This document shows positions 6,905-9,350 of a stretch of DNA of 9,350 nt, in pieces (position 1 is the stretch's first letter; each line of letters begins with the position of its first letter). This stretch comes from an uncultured Eubacteriales bacterium (GTDB taxonomy: Bacteria > Bacillota > Clostridia > Oscillospirales > CAG-272): positions 1 through 9,350 of the forward strand of contig CAKSJC010000053.1 of NCBI GenBank assembly GCA_934462885.1, read 5' to 3'. The translations under genes were made by a program, and so were the position numbers. The notes under the pieces are model-generated. The model made no database searches, had not been told where the DNA came from, and saw nothing but the letters and a program-made list of their open reading frames with translations.

Positions 6905-7677
6905 ACGCGCTCCACCGGCACAAGGCGCGGATATTCTGCAAATTTCAGTCCGTATCGGTCTATCCATTCGGAAGCTACCGCAAACGACTCATGATCGGCA
7001 ACCGATTTCGGATCGTGCGCGTCGCATCCGACGCATACTTCCGCGCCGTATTTGCCGCAGAGCTTAAAGAATTTCTCCGTCGGATAAGTGCGGTGATCGC
7101 GTATTCCGAGAAGATTTATTTCAAGCGGCATTTTCATTTCCATGGCGCACTCGATAAGCGCGGAATAGTTTTTTTCATACAGCTTTTCGTCTCCGGTGTA
7201 ATTCATGAGATCCGGATGAGCAAGATACGTGAAAACTCCCGTGCGCATTCCCTCGCAGGTCTGCTTTATATATGCGTTGAAGTCGTCGTCGGTACTTCTT
7301 CCTCCATAGACGTGTTTGTCCTCGTTTCCGATGAAATGCTGACCGAGAATCAGATAATCAAGCGGAAAACGCGTTATGAGCTTTAGAAAATCATCGAAAA
7401 GCGCAGGATAATATTCAGCTTCGTATCCGATTTTTATGTCTATTTTATCTTTGTACTCCTCGCGAAGAGAAGTAAGAGTTTTCACATAATCCTCCTGCTC
7501 CTCCGGAGTCATCCTGTAATCAGAGTAATATCCGTTACGAAAAACATACGGAGAATGATCCGCAAAGCCGAGAACCGCAAGTCCGCCCGTTACAGCGTTT
7601 TCGATATAGTCGCGTTCGGTGCCGCTTGCATGATTGCATCTTGCGGTATGAGTATGGAGATTTACCGTCATTTTCAT
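6901..7677 (-). CDS. PHP-family phosphoesterase, histidinol-phosphatase (HisJ)-like
   Basis: The product is 258 residues, a common length for HisJ-type enzymes. The metal ligands of the PHP barrel are visible in order: H8-T-H10 with H16 (LHTHTARCNHASG), D40-H41 (ADHSP), E86/E88 (GYEAEY), H114 (GQHF), H154 (AHPD) and D219-H221 (GCDAHD). HisJ removes phosphate from L-histidinol phosphate in histidine synthesis. No other his gene is present here, so a different phosphoester is equally possible. The start at 7677 is preceded by AAAGGG 11 bases upstream; the second Met (7671) is an alternative. It is the first gene of a probable operon with the serine hydrolase and has a long leader (7678-7886). 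Confidence 0.88.
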   Translation of the reverse strand: MKMTVNLHTHTARCNHASGTERDYIENAVTGGLAVLGFADHSPYVFRNGYYSDYRMTPEEQEDYVKTLTSLREEYKDKIDIKIGYEAEYYPALFDDFLKLITRFPLDYLILGQHFIGNEDKHVYGGRSTDDDFNAYIKQTCEGMRTGVFTYLAHPDLMNYTGDEKLYEKNYSALIECAMEMKMPLEINLLGIRDHRTYPTEKFFKLCGKYGAEVCVGCDAHDPKSVADHESFAVASEWIDRYGLKFAEYPRLVPVERV

Positions 7678-7886
7678 AAGCTTCTTTACCCTTTCTTTTT
7701 ATATAAGCATCATTTTAACGTCACGTGAAACCGCAGAATACGCGCGAATTTCCCGCCCGCTCTCTGCCGCGGCCGTTCGCTTGAAAGCCGCGTTTTACAC
7801 ACGAGCCGTTCTTTGGGCGCCTTGACAACCGACGTACAGTCTCGAAAGCAATGCGAGCTATATGACGGCTCTGTATTATTATGACT
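7678..7886 (-). other. Long, structured 5' leader of the PHP gene
   Basis: If the promoter at 7893-7921 is real, about 209 bases precede the PHP start codon. The stretch has no supported gene. It holds a 7-bp closing inverted repeat (7803-7809 with 7865-7871) enclosing a smaller stem (7841-7844 with 7854-7857), a 6-bp G-C stem CGCGGC/GCCGCG (7768-7773 with 7787-7792), and an imperfect stem CCGCAGA (7731-7737) with 7763-7772 that overlaps it and would compete with it. I do not recognise it as a known riboswitch or T-box. The rest of the gap, 7922-8066, is A+T-rich and shows nothing clear. Confidence 0.4.
7700..7729 (-). promoter_or_regulatory. Possible proximal promoter for the PHP gene
   Basis: On the minus strand TTCACG (7729-7724), 18 bases, TATATA (7705-7700). 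Each hexamer matches consensus at about four of six positions. It would give a short leader instead of the long one. Weaker than the site at 7893-7921. Confidence 0.3.
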
Positions 7887-7892
7887 TCGTTC

Positions 7893-7921
7893 ATTTTATC
7901 ATATCCCAAAAAAAGATACAA
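7893..7921 (-). promoter_or_regulatory. Sigma-A-type promoter driving the PHP-hydrolase operon
   Basis: On the minus strand TTGTAT (7921-7916), 17 bases, TAAAAT (7898-7893). Spacing is ideal and both hexamers are near consensus. The start would be near 7886, giving a leader of about 209 bases before the PHP gene. Confidence 0.5.
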
Positions 7922-8066
7922 TAGTTAAAATCTAAATTATTATGCGTTTTTACTCTCCCGAAATGTGCATTTTTTCGTGAGCCGCGTCCTCTCACACCTT
8001 TTTTGACGCGCTTTTCACGCCTCATCCGCCGCAAGTTTTTGCCGGGCTGAATATCTCCTTATTCGC

Positions 8067-8095
8067 TTGACAAATTAAAAGCCGGGTGATATAAT
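8067..8095 (+). promoter_or_regulatory. Perfect consensus sigma-A promoter
   Basis: TTGACA (8067-8072), exactly 17 bases, TATAAT (8090-8095). Both hexamers match consensus at all six positions, which is rare for a chromosomal promoter and typical of strong genes held down by a repressor. The expected start site, near 8102, falls at the edge of the LexA box that follows. It drives the small regulator gene at 8212. Confidence 0.92.
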
Positions 8096-8102
8096 CAACT
8101 CA

Positions 8103-8116
8103 CGAACAAATGTTCG
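8103..8116 (+). promoter_or_regulatory. LexA (SOS) operator on the transcription start site
   Basis: CGAACAAATGTTCG is a perfect palindromic CGAAC-N4-GTTCG site, the LexA/DinR box of Gram-positive bacteria (established for Bacillus). It covers about +1 to +14 of the consensus promoter, so bound LexA should block initiation and DNA damage should release it. No other such box was seen in the window. Confidence 0.85.
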
Positions 8117-8117
8117 A

Positions 8118-8138
8118 CATACCGTTTTTCCATACCGT
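8118..8138 (+). repeat. Direct repeat CATACCGT x2 next to the LexA box
   Basis: CATACCGT occurs at 8118-8125 and 8131-8138, a 13-base period, with a further TACCG at 8138-8142. The repeats lie just downstream of the LexA box in the leader. They could be a second operator, perhaps for the product itself, or a chance pattern. Confidence 0.4.
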
Positions 8139-8211
8139 ACCGAACGCTCAAGGCGGCAAGTAAGCCCGGCTGAATTTATGAAATTAAAGCAAAAGAGAGG
8201 ATGACAGCTAT

Positions 8212-8571
8212 ATGGTAAAGAAAATTTCAAAAACAAAGCAGACAGAACAGCTCCTCTCCGACATTCTCGCGTACAAAAATTCCCTCGCATATCTGCGGAA
8301 TGTCGCGGAGTGCGGAACTGTGCCGAATGCCGAAGCAGAGAACGTAAGAAAACAGATACGCTATCTCGAATGCACGATAGAAGCGGTTGAAAACGCTTTC
8401 GCTCTTCTCTCCGACGTTGAGTACGATATAATAACAAATCTCTATCTCGTACCCGGAAATTCCGTCGAAGATCTCTGCGAAATGTGCGCTCTCGAACGAA
8501 GCAGCGTTTACCGCTACCGTGCCTCAGCTCTACGCAAGCTGGCCAAAGCCGTTTACGGCGCGGAAGCGTGA
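8212..8571 (+). CDS. Small sigma-70 region 4/ArpU-like helix-turn-helix regulator under LexA control
   Basis: The product is 119 residues, basic at the N-terminus (MVKKISKTKQ). Residues about 41-66 form an amphipathic helix or short coiled coil. The C-terminal half (about 64-115) reads ALLSDVEYDIITNLYL, then SVEDLCEMCALERSSVYRYR followed by ASALRKLAKAV. This is the region 4-type helix-turn-helix seen in small sigma-like proteins and in phage late-gene activators of the ArpU/DUF1492 kind. No region 2 is present, so it is not a complete sigma factor. AAAGAGAGG ends 11 bases before the ATG, a rather long spacing. It sits alone: a consensus promoter with a LexA box lies about 110 bases upstream and a shared terminator follows. 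Its targets are not visible here. That it is a gene is very likely; the precise family is less sure. Confidence 0.8.
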   Translation: MVKKISKTKQTEQLLSDILAYKNSLAYLRNVAECGTVPNAEAENVRKQIRYLECTIEAVENAFALLSDVEYDIITNLYLVPGNSVEDLCEMCALERSSVYRYRASALRKLAKAVYGAEA

Positions 8572-8582
8572 GAATCGCATAC

Positions 8583-8630
8583 AAAAAAGCATGGGGCGCT
8601 TTCTGCAAAAAGCGTCCCATGCGGCTCTTT
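8583..8630. terminator. Bidirectional intrinsic terminator between the regulator gene and addA
   Basis: GCATGGGGCGCTTT (8589-8602) and AAAGCGTCCCATGC (8609-8622) form a 14-bp stem with one G-U pair and a 6-base loop. On the minus strand it is followed by six T (8588-8583), a strong terminator for addA. On the plus strand the tail is GGCTCTTT, weaker but usable for the regulator gene, whose stop codon is 17 bases upstream of the stem. Confidence 0.85.
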
Positions 8631-8689
8631 AATAATACTTATCTCGGAGAATAATTAAAGTTCTGCTGTATTTCGTATGATATGCCCGC

Positions 8690-9350
8690 TTATTCCGCGA
8701 CTCTTATGCACTTGCCGAGGGGAGTAGAATAAATGAGCACGGTGCGGATATCTTCCGAAAACATCCTTGAGCAAACCTCACGATAATACATAAGCTGATC
8801 TCTATGGCGGCGGATGAGGCGTTCTTCCGCTTTTTTTGTATTCCTCCACTCCTCCGGATAAATCGCGTCGGTTTTGTAGTCCACAAGAACCAGCTCGCCC
8901 GTATCGGGGTCGCGAAACACGCAGTCGACAACTCCCTGCACCGTCAGCTTCACTCCGTCCGCGGCAAGCTTTCTCCGAAGTTCTTCGTTCGCCGTGAAGC
9001 GGTCCGCGTCAAACAGCGCGTTGAAGCGAAACTCTCGCCGCACCATCGGAGAAGCTTCCATGCGCCGCAGCAGCGAGCTTTGCGCAAATCGCTCAAGCTG
9101 TTTCAGATTTACCTCATCCGCTCCCTTGCGGCTTATGAACTTCCGTTCCGTAAGACGTTCAAGCTCCGTGCGGACTCCGTTGTTCAAAAGATTCGAAAAA
9201 TCCGCAAACTGCATGAAGCGGTGCGTAGCCGTGCCTCTGTCAACAGCTTTTACGGAACTCTCACCGGTCATAAAGCGCGGCATCGGAAGCCTGCTTTCTC
9301 CGTTCGCGGCGTTATCCGAGATTTCTCCCGTTTCTCCGCTCTCGCTGTTT
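8690..9350 (-). CDS. addA: ATP-dependent helicase/nuclease subunit A (AddA), C-terminal nuclease domain; gene continues beyond the right edge
   Basis: AddA is the RecB-like subunit of AddAB, which resects double-strand breaks for RecA loading. About 219 residues of a protein usually near 1200 are visible, all from the C-terminal PD-(D/E)XK nuclease domain. GTATHRFMQF carries the family's GTxxH motif. VQGVVDCVF gives the first catalytic Asp, VLVDYKTD the second Asp and the Lys, and RDQLMYYREV the QxxxY helix motif. The frame is open through MPRFMTGESS to base 9349 with no stop, so the ATG at 9283 is internal. The first visible stretch (Ser/Gly/Glu-rich, upstream of RLPMPRF) looks like the linker between helicase and nuclease parts. 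addB is expected upstream outside the window (inference). It ends at the shared terminator facing the LexA-controlled gene. Confidence 0.92.
   Translation of the reverse strand, partial: NSESGETGEISDNAANGESRLPMPRFMTGESSVKAVDRGTATHRFMQFADFSNLLNNGVRTELERLTERKFISRKGADEVNLKQLERFAQSSLLRRMEASPMVRREFRFNALFDADRFTANEELRRKLAADGVKLTVQGVVDCVFRDPDTGELVLVDYKTDAIYPEEWRNTKKAEERLIRRHRDQLMYYREVCSRMFSEDIRTVLIYSTPLGKCIRVAE

Noticed and set aside
6905..6967. Longer N-terminus for the serine hydrolase
   Set aside because: Lies entirely inside the PHP gene in another frame; the ATGA overlap with GTGGAG gives a better start.
7721..7921. 66-residue minus-strand frame upstream of the PHP gene
   Set aside because: Its start codon lies inside the -35 element of the promoter, with no ribosome site and no recognisable protein features.
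8178..8204. Eight-codon frame in the regulator leader as a leader peptide
   Set aside because: No ribosome site, no regulatory codon run; its end overlaps the Shine-Dalgarno region by chance.
8075..8620. 181-residue minus-strand frame over the regulator gene
   Set aside because: Arg/Cys-rich composition typical of an antisense shadow; it crosses the consensus promoter, LexA box and terminator.

Overview
The window looks like ordinary chromosome from a Bacillota bacterium, most likely an uncultured Clostridia-type anaerobe. The evidence is the secG-rnr gene order, a Gram-positive-type LexA box (CGAAC-N4-GTTCG), an AddA-type helicase-nuclease, a DUF1934/YwiB-like protein, GGAGG ribosome sites and sigma-A-type promoters. 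Base composition is roughly balanced. No tRNA, rRNA, CRISPR array, insertion sequence or transposase is visible.

Left part (1-2184), minus strand: secG with its own promoter and a terminator, followed by rnr (ribonuclease R), which runs off the left edge. The rnr start is probably a TTG rather than the first ATG. Then, on the plus strand (2410-3840), comes a lone flavoprotein of the D-amino-acid-oxidase fold fused to a C-terminal Rieske [2Fe-2S] domain. Between it and the next gene (3841-4084) lies a cluster of strong hairpins.

Middle part (4085-7921), all minus strand: a PHP-family histidinol-phosphatase-like phosphoesterase, overlapped by ATGA with a beta-lactamase-fold serine hydrolase, then an EamA/DMT-family 10-helix transporter, then a DUF1934 calycin-like protein with an unusual acidic insert. 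The PHP gene has a promoter about 210 bases upstream and so a long, structured 5' leader.

Right part (8067-9350): a perfect consensus promoter (TTGACA-17-TATAAT) with a perfect LexA box on its start site drives one small gene. Its product has a sigma-70 region 4/ArpU-like helix-turn-helix. The gene converges on the 3' end of addA, which enters from the right edge, and the two share a bidirectional terminator. This damage-inducible, stand-alone DNA-binding protein next to the recombination-repair nuclease gene, with no phage genes visible, is the most interesting signal in the window.
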